A stretch of 64,000 nt of DNA from CAUZFZ01 sp963579025 (GCA_963579025.1 CAUZFZ010000015.1:1-64000), one strand, 5' to 3'; positions 41,793 to 51,541 are shown, numbered from the stretch's first letter. Notes: a model not told the origin generated them from the letters alone. Translations and numbers: made by a program.

Positions 41793-42584
41793 TCAGGGAC
41801 TCGCCTGTGAACGCAGACGCCACGGGACTTCCAGCCCGTGTTTCTCCATCAGCACCTCGTCTGACAATATGGCTTGCACGTCACCAAACGCCTGCAGCTT
41901 CCCGCCGTCCAGCACAATGACGCGGCTGCATATTTCAGCGACGAGATCCAGATCGTGCGTCGCAATCATCTGACTGCCGGGAAACTCACGCAGGATTTCG
42001 ATCAGCCCGCGCCGCGATCTCGGATCCAGATTGCTGAACGGTTCATCGAGGACCAGCACTTCCGGTTCGCACGCCAGCACTCCGGCCAGACACACCCGCT
42101 TGCGTTCGCCCACGCTGAGTTGCAGCGTGCCGCGGTTCTCGAAGCCGCTCAGACCGACGCGTTCCAGACTGAGTTCGACCCGGTGCAGAACTTCGCTCCG
42201 CTCGAGTCCCAGATTAAGCGGTCCGAAAGCGACGTCTTCCCGCACAGTCGGACAAAAGAGTTGATCATCCGGGTCCTGAAACACGAACCCGACGCGCTGA
42301 CGGACCTGCCTGAGTGTGGACCGTCGTACCGCAATGCCGTGGACGGCCACGGAAGCGGCCTGCGAATCGGGCGGCAGACGTTCGGGCAACAGGCCGTTCA
42401 GATGCATCAGCAACGTTGTCTTGCCCGCGCCACTGGGTCCGATCAGTGCCACGGTCTCGCCTGATGGAATCTCAAAACTGATGTCCTTCAACACCGCCGG
42501 GCCCGCGGCATACGAATAATTCAGCGAGCGGACTTCGACCGCCGGTTGATTCGATTCAGCGAAATCCACTGCAGTCTCCGTCAT
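41793..42584 (-). CDS. ECF/CbiO-like ABC transporter ATP-binding protein
   Basis: ATG 42584 gives 263 residues; the open frame to 42809 runs into the divergent moxR gene and is not coding. Walker A GPSGAGKTT, Q-loop VGFVFQDPDDQLFCPTV, signature LSVGERKR, Walker B VLVLDEP and the switch His in ATHDLD are present. The FQDPDDQLF form and FGPLNLGL are typical of CbiO/EcfA ATPases that drive cobalt, nickel or vitamin uptake. No CbiM, CbiQ or S-component is adjacent. The sequence starts AVEVRSLNYSYAAGPAVLKDISFEI. Confidence 0.88.
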   Translation of the reverse strand: MTETAVDFAESNQPAVEVRSLNYSYAAGPAVLKDISFEIPSGETVALIGPSGAGKTTLLMHLNGLLPERLPPDSQAASVAVHGIAVRRSTLRQVRQRVGFVFQDPDDQLFCPTVREDVAFGPLNLGLERSEVLHRVELSLERVGLSGFENRGTLQLSVGERKRVCLAGVLACEPEVLVLDEPFSNLDPRSRRGLIEILREFPGSQMIATHDLDLVAEICSRVIVLDGGKLQAFGDVQAILSDEVLMEKHGLEVPWRLRSQASP

Positions 42585-42665
42585 GACTGGACTCGACAGG
42601 AAGCACCCCCGATCATCTGACCTCTGCAACGTCCCACTTTGAACCAGTTTGAGACCGGAACCCCC

Positions 42666-43679
42666 GTGGCCGACAAACGCGATTTCGACGAGTTCCTCGG
42701 AAAATTCAACAAGCATCATGGCCTGATGACCGATGAGCTGCACAAGGTCATCATCGGTCAGCAGTCCGTCATTGATCAGATTCTTGCCGCCATTTTCACC
42801 GGCGGACACTGCCTGCTGGTGGGTGTTCCCGGTCTGGCCAAGACGCTCATTGTCAGCACGATCGCGAAGATCCTGGATGCTGAGTTCAAGCGGATTCAGT
42901 TCACGCCCGACCTGATGCCCTCAGACATTACCGGGACCAATGTGCTGGACGAAACCGAATCCGGCAAACGCGAATTTCGATTCGTGAAGGGGCCGGTGTT
43001 CACGAACGTGCTTCTGGCCGACGAAATCAACCGCACGCCGCCCAAGACGCAGGCCGCGCTGCTGCAGGCCATGCAGGAACACGAAGTCACCGTCGGGCAG
43101 GAAACCTACAAACTGCCCGATCCATTCTTCGTCATTGCCACACAGAATCCGATCGAACAGGAAGGCACGTATCCACTGCCGGAGGCGCAACTCGACCGAT
43201 TCATGTTCAACGTGAAGGTCGACTATCCCTCGCTGGAGGAAGAGGAACGGATTCTCGCTGCAACAGCTACAGGGGAACGATCTGAGGTTCGCCGAGTCCT
43301 GACGGCGAAATCGATCGTGTTTCTGCAGAAACAGATCAGTCAGATCGAAATCGCACCGCTGACGATCAACTACGTGACTCGGCTCGTTCGGGCAACGCGT
43401 CCCAAGGAAGCCGACAGTCCGAAGTTCATTCAGGAACTCATCGACTGGGGGGCTGGTCCGCGAGCCGGTCAGTATCTGATCGCCGGCGGCAAAGCCATGG
43501 CCGCCATGAACGGCCAGCCAGCGGTATCAGTCGAGAACATCCGGCGGGTGGCGATTCCCGTACTCCGTCACCGAATCGCCCCGAACTTCCAGGCCCAGGC
43601 AGAGGGTTACACGCCGGAATCAATCATCGAGCGACTGATTAAAGAAGTCCCCGAGCCGAAGATCGCCAAGTACGGGTAA
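42666..43679 (+). CDS. MoxR-type AAA+ ATPase
   Basis: GTG 42666 gives 337 residues; TTG 42639 would add nine. Motifs: GQQSVIDQILAAIFTGGHCLLVGVPGLAKT (Walker A), DLMPSDITGTNVLDE, FTNVLLADEINRTPPKTQAALLQAMQE (Walker B and sensor region), FFVIATQNPIEQEGTYPLPEAQLDRFMFN (sensor 1). MoxR ATPases act as chaperones with VWA/DUF58 proteins to mature enzyme complexes. Here DUF58 and VWA partners are not adjacent, although a VWA membrane protein lies at the left of the window. Divergent to the ABC ATPase gene. Confidence 0.93.
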   Translation: MADKRDFDEFLGKFNKHHGLMTDELHKVIIGQQSVIDQILAAIFTGGHCLLVGVPGLAKTLIVSTIAKILDAEFKRIQFTPDLMPSDITGTNVLDETESGKREFRFVKGPVFTNVLLADEINRTPPKTQAALLQAMQEHEVTVGQETYKLPDPFFVIATQNPIEQEGTYPLPEAQLDRFMFNVKVDYPSLEEEERILAATATGERSEVRRVLTAKSIVFLQKQISQIEIAPLTINYVTRLVRATRPKEADSPKFIQELIDWGAGPRAGQYLIAGGKAMAAMNGQPAVSVENIRRVAIPVLRHRIAPNFQAQAEGYTPESIIERLIKEVPEPKIAKYG

Positions 43680-43710
43680 GATCTCTCCAGAATTGATTAG
43701 CAGTTGGCTG

Positions 43711-43749
43711 TCCCCTCTCCCCCACGGGGAGAGGGTTAGGGAGAGGGGG
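43711..43749. repeat. CCCTCTCCC/GGGAGAGGG repeat
   Basis: CCCCTCTCCCC (43712-43722) faces GGGGAGAGGG (43726-43735) and a second GGGAGAGGGGG copy to 43749. The arrangement is a hairpin plus a tandem right arm. This motif recurs between genes in many bacteria. It lies 32 bases after the moxR stop. Confidence 0.6.
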
Positions 43750-43810
43750 TCTGTGACAGCGCGTTGATCATCGAGCCAAGGAATAAATCACAGCCCGTCC
43801 GGTCCACTTA

Positions 43811-43920
43811 GGACGCGTGTAGAATTAACTTCCCGATCTGGTGAGCCGAACGCGCTAGCGTCGAGCCCGAGGCTAGCGCCTACGGCTCACGAACTCGGGA
43901 ACTTAATTCGACACGCGTCC
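43811..43920. repeat. 110-bp near-perfect palindrome (MITE-like)
   Basis: The two halves match end to end: GGACGCGTGT, GAATTAA, TTCCCGA, GTGAGCCG and GCGCTAGC in the left half reappear inverted in the right half, about 44 of 52 pairs. The centre holds GTGAGCCG...CGGCTCAC, a motif type I recall from planctomycete dispersed repeats. It ends 25 bases before the next gene and contains no frame. A non-autonomous mobile palindrome or a strong cruciform are the likely readings. Confidence 0.8.
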
Positions 43921-43945
43921 AAACCGTCCACCGAGAACCTCGCGC

Positions 43946-45043
43946 ATGCGTTTCGAGAAGTCCAACCGCACTCCTTACCTGGGCCGCCGCGACCAGTTTC
44001 GACTGGCGATGATGGTCGTGCTGATCGGGTTTGTGCTTTTGTCGATTGAAATGGCATCGCGCGAGAGTACCTGGTACTGGCTTACCGGAAACCCGGGGAC
44101 CGACACATCGCCGACCGATTCCACTCCGCAACGTTCGTCGGCAGGACCGAAAATCGATTTCAATCCGCGGGTGGACGACGAGCCACTGCCGCTTGGTGTA
44201 ATCCGAGTCGAGAAGGCGCCCAGGCATTCCGAAGACGGCGAACCGGTCGAGCTGGGCACTGATTTCAGTCTCGCGCCAGAGCAGATCGCAAGGATTCGAG
44301 ACAACGCCGTCGGAATTCGCTCCGCCGAACGCGACGTGTACCACGACACCCTCGCGCGAGTTCGTGAGATTCCATTGAAGAAGCAGCAGGAGGCCGCACG
44401 GGATGACGTGGCCTTTGCCGTGCTGATGACCGAGTCCCAGGAGTTCATCGGCAGGCTGATCACGGTGAAGGGAGAGATTCGGCGGCTCATCGCGATCCCT
44501 CCGGGACGGAACGATCACGGTATTGAAGATCTCTGGGAGGCCGTGATGTTCAATGCCGACTCGGGGTCGGAGAACCCGTATCTCATTCGATTTACGAAAC
44601 TTCCCGAAGGGATCCCAACTGGTATGCAGCTGCAGTCCGGCACGCTGGTCGAAGTGACCGGTTACTACTTCAAGCGTTTCGGTTACCCCACTCATGATCA
44701 TCGGCTGCACGTCGCTCCAATGGTTCTCGCCAGAACACTGAAGTGGTTCAAGCCGCGGTCTGCACAGAAGCCGAACGACCTGGGTCTGATCCCTTACGTC
44801 CTGGCGTTTGCCGCGATCATCGGCACAACAATTGGCGTCATGCTGTACCAGTTCCGTTCGAGCGATCGCAAATTTGAACGAGAGCATCTGAGGCGTTTAA
44901 CCGAGGCACCACGAGAAGCCATCGCCGCCATCGACCACCTGCCGGTCATTGACGTTGGCGACGCGCTCCGTCAGATGTCGCAATTCGATAGAGCCACGCC
45001 GACGGAATCACAGGCAGCCAAACCCGACCCCGAGAGCAGTTAA
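43946..45043 (+). CDS. Membrane protein with OB-like periplasmic part
   Basis: The 365-residue product has an N-terminal membrane helix (~19-35, FRLAMMVVLIGFVLLSIEM) and a C-terminal one (LGLIPYVLAFAAIIGTTIGVMLYQF). The intervening part includes FIGRLITVKGEIRRLIAIPPGR and MQLQSGTLVEVTGYYFKRFGYPTHDHRLHVAPMVLARTLKWF, which read like OB-fold strands. No enzyme motif. The cytoplasmic tail is charged. Planctomycete-type hypothetical; role unknown. Confidence 0.7.
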   Translation: MRFEKSNRTPYLGRRDQFRLAMMVVLIGFVLLSIEMASRESTWYWLTGNPGTDTSPTDSTPQRSSAGPKIDFNPRVDDEPLPLGVIRVEKAPRHSEDGEPVELGTDFSLAPEQIARIRDNAVGIRSAERDVYHDTLARVREIPLKKQQEAARDDVAFAVLMTESQEFIGRLITVKGEIRRLIAIPPGRNDHGIEDLWEAVMFNADSGSENPYLIRFTKLPEGIPTGMQLQSGTLVEVTGYYFKRFGYPTHDHRLHVAPMVLARTLKWFKPRSAQKPNDLGLIPYVLAFAAIIGTTIGVMLYQFRSSDRKFEREHLRRLTEAPREAIAAIDHLPVIDVGDALRQMSQFDRATPTESQAAKPDPESS

Positions 45044-45082
45044 TGTCGTAACGGACCTGGAGTCTCTGCGGCGGTCTCGCGG

Positions 45083-47530
45083 TCAGCGTGGCAGGCAGAC
45101 AAAGTGCACGTGGGCGACATTGGGCCCGCGCGTCGCGAAGACGGCGAATCCCTGGCAACTGTAGGCCTGAAAGTGAGGGGACGTGTCCAGCCAGGAGAGG
45201 TCGTACTGCGTGCCGGTTCGATATGTCGAACACTGGTGGTCCGCGGCGACCAGATGCTGCAGGCCGGTTTTCGTGTAGGCGTACACGGAACCCGGGCAGT
45301 CGCTGAACAGCAGCTCGCCGGCGTAGGCGGGCACACGCAGTTTCTGATTGATCCGTCCGTCACGCCACAGATTCACCTGATCGATTGGCTGCCCGCGAAT
45401 GCGGCCGAACCAGATGTTGCCCGCACGATCCTGCAGATGAGCATGCCCGGAATTGACCAGCGACACATCCTGTTTCGGACCGATCACTCGTATGGATTCC
45501 TGCCCGCTGATGACGTCGGACATGTTTCCAGCTCGGCCCTGTGTCGATGCGATCCACAGCGCGCCGTCACGGTCACGCAGACTGTAACCTGCGAAGCCGG
45601 ACATCCGGGACAGGACGTGCGGCGCTTTGGCGAAGTGCAATTCTCCCTCTTCGAACTGGCCGAAGAATGAGCGGCCTCCGTCGTGGCGCAGCGACAGATC
45701 ACTCACGAAGACGCGTTCGCCATCGCCGATCGGGGCGAGGATCGACGTCACACCACGTCTCGATCCGGCCGCTATCAACGCGTCGGTGGCGTCGTACCAC
45801 AAGTCACCGTCCAGCAGGCGCAACGCGCGGTTATGCAGGCACCAGATCCGCCCGTCACCACCAACCACAATCTGCAGTGCCAGCTTCTCCTCCGGCCTGG
45901 GTTTGTCGGGTCCGAAGGCATACTGCAGCCAGTCCCTTTGATCTTCGATCACTCGAAACAGATCGCCCGAATCGATCAGCTTCCCCGGCTGGCATAGCGC
46001 CGCGCGATCGCCGTTCTGAACCAGCACCATGCCGTCCAGCCCGGGAATCATGGATTCGATGGCGGTTGCGCGTCCGCGCGTCTTGTCCGGAAACGGTGAA
46101 CCCGGCAGCGTGTGCCAGCCATTGTTCGTGTGACAGATCAATCGTCCCTCGGGATTTGTGGCCCACACTGTGCCATCTCCACTGACAGTGACGGGTCCCG
46201 GTCCGATTTCGTGAGAGACAACATGCAGAGACGGATTGGTGCGGCCGTGGGGCGACCACACCATCAGGGGATGAGTTTCACTGGCGGTGGCCGAGGATGA
46301 CGTATAAACGCGTCCGTAGCGGTCGACCGCATGCAGGACCCGGAAACCCGGATGAGGAATCTGACCCAGTCGCTTCTGCGTGACAGGGTCGAGCAGCAGC
46401 GGCTTGCCACGCCCGTAACTGTTGGGCAGCCAGAACGCTTCACTTCCCGGCGTAAGAATCGCCCGCGGCACGAGCCCGGCAGTTCGGCCAAACGCATTCA
46501 TTAGCTTCCTGTCGTTCTGAAGCACGCGCACGTCGCCGTTCGGCCCGGCAGTGATCAGACCTCCGGCATAGCCGTCGCCGCCACCGGAGTTCACGTCGTC
46601 CGCATCGACGCCGTCGATCATTTCGGCAAGGACATAAACGCGACCGGTTTCGTCCGCGTACAGGTTCTTAACTCTCGAGGCGCGGACTTTGCCGAACAGT
46701 ACAGAATCAGCACCCGTCGGTTTTTCGAATTCGAGTCTGCCGTTGTCCTGAAGGACCGCCCGCTGAACCAGCCGTTCGGTGTCGATGTATAAGAAACTCC
46801 GTGACGATTCGGCGACCAGTTGAGTCAATGATGAAAGCTTCGTATGGACGGGCACGTTGTGAATGGCCCATTTTCCGCGATGCAACAGCCACACGTCCTG
46901 ATTACCCAGCGTCCACGCCACTGCGAGTTTCCCCTGTGGCTCGACCGACAAACGTACGTGTTTGCCATACGGCACGCGCTCGCCGGTCATGACCTGATAA
47001 GACCACTCGTCATTCTGGAACCGGTAAACGCCCCGCAGCCCAAGCAGCCAGGCCGCGTCTCCCGCGTAGCGGTGTGCGTCGGCATGGATCAGAGCACCCC
47101 GCGTCTGGCAGCGTGCATAAACGCGATTGGTCGTGTCGACGGTCGAGTGAGTGATCCAGTTCTCACCGTCGTAACCGAGGACCATGTGGAGTTGATACGA
47201 AACAAACCAGACGCGGCCTTCAGGTTCGAACAGCGCGATGTGAGCATTCCGAATCTGCGGAACCTGACGGTCAAACTGCTCCGCGATGTGAGCCTGAAGC
47301 TGCTGCACATCCCATTTGGCGTAACCGCGACCGTCCTGCAGCCAGACTCTTCCTGACGGATCGGCCAGGGCAGACCGAATCCCGAGTGGCAGCGGTTGCC
47401 ATTGAGCATCGGTCAGGACGACGTCCGCAATTTCCGGTCCGTTAACGTCATCGTCATCGGCCTGGCCAATACCGATCAGCAGCGTCAGCGCCGCGACTCC
47501 AGATACACTCATCAAGCGAAGCATGTTCAT
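45083..47530 (-). CDS. Secreted beta-propeller protein (second of a coupled pair)
   Basis: ATG 47530 gives 815 residues with signal peptide (MLRLMSVSGVAALTLLIGIGQA). Repeated blade-like segments follow: DPSGRVWLQDGRGY, EPEGRVWFVSYQLHMVLGYDGENWITHS, DETGRVYVLAEMI, DGRIWCLHNRALRLLDGDLWY, DRAGNIWFGRIRG. These D-x-x-G-x-V/I-W units resemble two-component-regulator-propeller or NHL blades. No catalytic or transmembrane domain follows, so it is a free propeller, about 12 blades by eye. Its start overlaps the upstream propeller gene's stop by four bases (ATGA). Confidence 0.75.
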   Translation of the reverse strand: MNMLRLMSVSGVAALTLLIGIGQADDDDVNGPEIADVVLTDAQWQPLPLGIRSALADPSGRVWLQDGRGYAKWDVQQLQAHIAEQFDRQVPQIRNAHIALFEPEGRVWFVSYQLHMVLGYDGENWITHSTVDTTNRVYARCQTRGALIHADAHRYAGDAAWLLGLRGVYRFQNDEWSYQVMTGERVPYGKHVRLSVEPQGKLAVAWTLGNQDVWLLHRGKWAIHNVPVHTKLSSLTQLVAESSRSFLYIDTERLVQRAVLQDNGRLEFEKPTGADSVLFGKVRASRVKNLYADETGRVYVLAEMIDGVDADDVNSGGGDGYAGGLITAGPNGDVRVLQNDRKLMNAFGRTAGLVPRAILTPGSEAFWLPNSYGRGKPLLLDPVTQKRLGQIPHPGFRVLHAVDRYGRVYTSSSATASETHPLMVWSPHGRTNPSLHVVSHEIGPGPVTVSGDGTVWATNPEGRLICHTNNGWHTLPGSPFPDKTRGRATAIESMIPGLDGMVLVQNGDRAALCQPGKLIDSGDLFRVIEDQRDWLQYAFGPDKPRPEEKLALQIVVGGDGRIWCLHNRALRLLDGDLWYDATDALIAAGSRRGVTSILAPIGDGERVFVSDLSLRHDGGRSFFGQFEEGELHFAKAPHVLSRMSGFAGYSLRDRDGALWIASTQGRAGNMSDVISGQESIRVIGPKQDVSLVNSGHAHLQDRAGNIWFGRIRGQPIDQVNLWRDGRINQKLRVPAYAGELLFSDCPGSVYAYTKTGLQHLVAADHQCSTYRTGTQYDLSWLDTSPHFQAYSCQGFAVFATRGPNVAHVHFVCLPR

Positions 47531-49962
47531 TGTCCCTGTAGACTGACCGATACGAGCGTGCTGACCGAACCGTTCTCCACCACGACCCACAGCTTCTGGT
47601 CGCGGACACCGACGAATGCCGCGGGGATGCCTCCCCAGTTGATGGGCATCGACCGCGTGATTTCGTCGCCCTCGGGAGACTGTCTATCAAAGCGCAGCCA
47701 TGCCAGACCGGTCGGTGTCAGGCAAACCACTTCATCGTTCTCGACGACCAGCGGTGTCAGGTGTTCCTGATATGTCGGCCGGCATGAACGCGGCTTGCTC
47801 GTTCCGCCGACCTGGTAGCCGTTAAACACGCGCGACTTGTGATTCCCCCACACGAAACCGGCCGGGTGCTCAATTACGGGAGCACCAAAATCCTTCAGCA
47901 TGAACCACTCATCAGCCGACTCGATGCGGTACACGCGGTCGAATCCCTGATGCAGCCACAGCCAGCCCTGTGAGTCGAGATACCAGCTTCCTGCATATGA
48001 CTCAGGCCGAGACAAAGTGCCCGCGCCGGCCTGTTTGGCCGGTGGAGCACCGATACGCTGAACGGCCATTTCGCCATCGGGCTTGTCCACTTTGTGCCAC
48101 GATGTGATGCGGGAATTGGACCTGTCGGCCAGCACCAGTTGCCCGCTCCGCAGTGGCCCCATCAGGTCGAAGTTTCCGGTCTGAACGTTTTGCACCTCGG
48201 CAGCCACGCCGCCGGTTCGCAACCGATCGACGGTCTTCCCGTCACTGATCCACAGGCTGTCGCCGATCGCCAGCCAGGGAGAGGCCAGAAATCGAGAGCC
48301 CGCCTGGCTGCGCAGGTCCTCTCGTCTGTCACAGGACTGAATCGGCGCTGCAGCGTGCATCCGGGCCAGTGAAGCAGATGCCAGTTCGAACAGTGTCGCC
48401 CCGGCTACGATTGTTCCGTCACCCAGCACCAGTGAGGCAGAACCATTCTTGTTAAGCACCAGCATCGAACCATCACGTCCGGGCCACAGCGACGCGGCAT
48501 CGGTCAGTCGATCGTCGAAGAGTTCAGGTTTGCTGCCCGGTTCCAGCGTGTTAACTGCTCCGTCGGGCCCAACCGTCCAGACCAGTCCGGTCGAGTCGAG
48601 CGCGGCGGAATATCCGATCCTCGCCCCGCTACCGGGTGATCGAACGACGGACTGCGTGCCAACCTGCACTGACTCGGTTGGCTTGCCATCGGACGAGAAG
48701 ACCAGCGTTGCGCGTCCGCGTCCCAGATACACTCGACCGCGATGATCACAGCCCAGCAATCGATCGTCGGCCATCGTCTCTTCTTTGTCGGTGACCAGCA
48801 GCGGCTCGTGTGAACCGGCGGCCAACCGAAACATCCCGCGATCGCGCGTGAGCATCAGAAAGTCACCGCCGGACATCGCGGCAAGCTGGATGCGCGAGGG
48901 ATCAGAGAACTCGATCCATTCGGCGTTGCCCAACAACGGGACGCGGACGAATCCCAGCGAACCATCGGAAACTCGCGCTGCCAGGAACAACAGCTCTCCT
49001 TTTGGTGACAACGCGAAATGCCCCTGTGGTTGAATCCAATCATCACCCAACGGCAACTGACCGAGGGCCAATTTGTCGGGGTCCTCCTCAGATTGAGGCA
49101 CGGCAAACGGAACAGACAATTCACTGCCCGGTGGCGCAGCGAAACGAACTCGGCGATGACCTGCGAGAACAACAATCCCGTCCGGTCGAATCGCAGCCGC
49201 GTTCCAATCGGCCGATACAACCGTGGCAGTGCTCCACTCACCGTCGTTAAAAAATGCCATAGTGGTCTGCCCCTCAGTGTCCTGCGGAGACCACGCAGCG
49301 ACCCGTCCCTGGTGATCACTCACAACGCCGCGCACACCGGTATCCGGCCAGCCGGGAATTCGCTCTCGACGCAACGTTCCTTTCTGCAACTGGAAGAGTC
49401 CGGCACCCGATGCCAGCCACCAGCGTTCCGAACTGCCCTCCACCAGTCGCAGTTGAGCGCGGCGCGTTCGTGAAAACCTGTCCGATCCGAGTGGCCGATA
49501 AGTTCGCCACTTCCCGCGGTGAAGAGACCGGAGAACGGGTTGATACCCGTCGACCGTCAACCACAGGTCGTCTTCGCCAACTGCCTGCAGCGACGAGTTG
49601 AGTAGTAGCCGGAATTCGCCATCCCATTCCTGTTCCGCAGCCCAGCGAATGGCCTCAGCGTTCCCGTACAGTTTGTTGTAATACGTGTCTCCGTTATGCA
49701 TCTCAAAGCACGGAGCCCGGTCCGAACGCAGCCTCACGTGCGTGATCGGCCGTGGCAGAGTCGCCCAGCGCTGATTGCCGGTGAGAATCCGCTTCAGCTC
49801 CTTCGCGGCAAGGTCGTACAGCGGCGTGAGCCCTTTCCCCGGGTACGCTGCGATTTTCGACCAAGGCTGCCGCGGCACATCGTCGCCGCGCACGTGCGGG
49901 CCGGTCCGCAGGATGATCGTGGCGCAGAACAGAATGCAGGCCAGACGCTGATAACGATTCAT
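47527..49962 (-). CDS. Secreted beta-propeller protein (first of a coupled pair)
   Basis: ATG 49962 gives 811 residues; TTG 49968 adds two. A signal peptide (RLACILFCATIILRTGPHVRG) precedes blade-like units such as DHQGRVAAWSPQ, SPKGELLFLAARVSDGSLGFV, DHRGRVYLGRGRATLVFSSDG, DSTGLVWTVGPDGAVNTLEPG and DSQGWLWLHQGFDRVYRIES. The two products have the same blade grammar and similar length, so the pair probably arose by duplication. The coupled stop/start implies equal synthesis, perhaps as a surface heterodimer (inference). Confidence 0.75.
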   Translation of the reverse strand: MNRYQRLACILFCATIILRTGPHVRGDDVPRQPWSKIAAYPGKGLTPLYDLAAKELKRILTGNQRWATLPRPITHVRLRSDRAPCFEMHNGDTYYNKLYGNAEAIRWAAEQEWDGEFRLLLNSSLQAVGEDDLWLTVDGYQPVLRSLHRGKWRTYRPLGSDRFSRTRRAQLRLVEGSSERWWLASGAGLFQLQKGTLRRERIPGWPDTGVRGVVSDHQGRVAAWSPQDTEGQTTMAFFNDGEWSTATVVSADWNAAAIRPDGIVVLAGHRRVRFAAPPGSELSVPFAVPQSEEDPDKLALGQLPLGDDWIQPQGHFALSPKGELLFLAARVSDGSLGFVRVPLLGNAEWIEFSDPSRIQLAAMSGGDFLMLTRDRGMFRLAAGSHEPLLVTDKEETMADDRLLGCDHRGRVYLGRGRATLVFSSDGKPTESVQVGTQSVVRSPGSGARIGYSAALDSTGLVWTVGPDGAVNTLEPGSKPELFDDRLTDAASLWPGRDGSMLVLNKNGSASLVLGDGTIVAGATLFELASASLARMHAAAPIQSCDRREDLRSQAGSRFLASPWLAIGDSLWISDGKTVDRLRTGGVAAEVQNVQTGNFDLMGPLRSGQLVLADRSNSRITSWHKVDKPDGEMAVQRIGAPPAKQAGAGTLSRPESYAGSWYLDSQGWLWLHQGFDRVYRIESADEWFMLKDFGAPVIEHPAGFVWGNHKSRVFNGYQVGGTSKPRSCRPTYQEHLTPLVVENDEVVCLTPTGLAWLRFDRQSPEGDEITRSMPINWGGIPAAFVGVRDQKLWVVVENGSVSTLVSVSLQGQ

Positions 49963-50092
49963 GGTCAATCACGACCTCGACAAACGGGAAACTCTGAATC
50001 CCGGAATCGTCTCACTCTTCGTCGGCAAAGTCCACGAGATTGGGTCTGTCCGATACTCGGCGAATGAGAACTCGCCTCCGTGGCAGCCACCT

Positions 50093-51541
50093 CTACGACA
50101 CGACCGGCAATTCGATCGACATGTCATGCGTGACCTGTCGCGTCACAATGGATCCCAGCAGGGTCGTCTGCGTGCAGTCATGCACGTCGACTTCGACCAT
50201 TGAGCCGGCCAGACGTGGATTACCATCAAACACCACGATGCGGTCGCAGTCCGTTCGACCCACCAGCTGATTTTTGTGCGCGTCGTCGTCGCCGTGCTTG
50301 ACTGCCGTCTTGCTCGGGCCTTCGCACAGAACCAGCACCGTCGAACCGATCAGCTCGGCGTTGTCTTCTTCGGCGACGCGGTTTTGCAGCGCGAGCATTT
50401 CATTATTGCGACGCTTCTTCACGCTCTCGGGAATGTCGTCTGCCCATAACCCGTGGGCCTTCGTACCCGGCCGTTCGCTGTACTTGAAAATGAAACTGTT
50501 CTTGAATCGGAACTCGCGAATCAGGTCCATGCTCATTTCGAACGACTCTTCGGTTTCGCCGCAGAATCCGACGATGAAGTCACTCGACACGGCACAGCCC
50601 GGAATCGTCGCGTTGATCCGAGTCATCATCTCACGGTAGTCGGCCACGGTGTAGCCGCGCTTCATCCGCTTGAGCATCTCATCGCAGCCGGACTGAGCCG
50701 GCACATGCAGGTAACGGCAGACCTTCGGCAGATCGCGTACTGCCTGCAGCAGATCGTCCGTCATGTCCTTCGGATAATTCGTGACGAACTTGATCCGGTC
50801 GATGCCCTCGGTGTCGTGGATCAGTTCCAGCAGGTCAGACAGCCGATACTCGCGACCGTCTTCGATGTGCCGGTAACTGTTGACCGTCTGTCCCAGCAGA
50901 GTGACTTCTTTGACTCCCTGTCCGGCCAGCGTCCGCACTTCCGACGCAATCTGACTGGGAGCCCGACTCTGTTCGGGACCGCGTGTCATGGGGACGACGC
51001 AGTAAGTACAGAACTTGTCGCAGCCGATCATGATCCGCACGAATGCCTGGTAGGGACTCGGCCGCATCTCCGGATCACGCAGCGGGTCGTAGCTTTCAAA
51101 GCTGCCGGCCACTTCGGTTCGCGACCCGCCACGCCTGTCCAGACTGAGAGCCACCTGCCGCTCTCGGCTGCTTCGCGCTTCGTCGATCAACCTGGGAATC
51201 TCCGCCAGTTGACCGGTTCCCGCCACCAGATCGACATGCGGAGCGCGCTCGAAGATCAGCTCCTGATCCTTCTGAGCCATACAGCCCATGACACCAATGA
51301 CCAGATTCGGCCGTTTCCGCTTACTGAACTTCAGCCGTCCCAACTGGCTGTAGATCTTGTGCTCGGCATGCTCACGGACGCTGCACGTGTTGAACAGGAT
51401 GGTGTCGGCCGCGTGCATGTCACGAGTCAGTTCGTAGTTGGAACTGCGCAACGCTCCGACGACCAGTTCGCTGTCCAGCATGTTCATCTGGCAGCCGACA
51501 GTCTCGATATACAGCCGGTGGTTATGGTCTGGTGCGGTCAT
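50093..51541 (-). CDS. miaB: tRNA-2-methylthio-N6-dimethylallyladenosine synthase MiaB
   Basis: ATG 51541 gives 482 residues; a GTG at 51580 is less likely. The MTTase N-terminal domain has Cys in VGCQMNMLDSE, FNTCSVREHAEHKI and VMGCMAQK, ligands of the auxiliary [4Fe-4S] cluster. The radical-SAM motif CDKFCTYC (CxxxCxxC) follows, and the C-terminus is a TRAM-type strand region (LIGSTVLVLCEGPSK, VGRTDCDRIVVFDG, VEVDVHDC). It adds a methylthio group to i6A37 of tRNAs reading UNN codons. MiaB rather than RimO or MtaB is supported by NTCSVR and YCVVPMTRG. Confidence 0.95.
   Translation of the reverse strand: MTAPDHNHRLYIETVGCQMNMLDSELVVGALRSSNYELTRDMHAADTILFNTCSVREHAEHKIYSQLGRLKFSKRKRPNLVIGVMGCMAQKDQELIFERAPHVDLVAGTGQLAEIPRLIDEARSSRERQVALSLDRRGGSRTEVAGSFESYDPLRDPEMRPSPYQAFVRIMIGCDKFCTYCVVPMTRGPEQSRAPSQIASEVRTLAGQGVKEVTLLGQTVNSYRHIEDGREYRLSDLLELIHDTEGIDRIKFVTNYPKDMTDDLLQAVRDLPKVCRYLHVPAQSGCDEMLKRMKRGYTVADYREMMTRINATIPGCAVSSDFIVGFCGETEESFEMSMDLIREFRFKNSFIFKYSERPGTKAHGLWADDIPESVKKRRNNEMLALQNRVAEEDNAELIGSTVLVLCEGPSKTAVKHGDDDAHKNQLVGRTDCDRIVVFDGNPRLAGSMVEVDVHDCTQTTLLGSIVTRQVTHDMSIELPVVS

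Noticed and set aside
42585..42809. N-terminal extension of the ABC ATPase
   Set aside because: It would overlap the moxR start on the opposite strand, and ABC homology begins just after ATG 42584.
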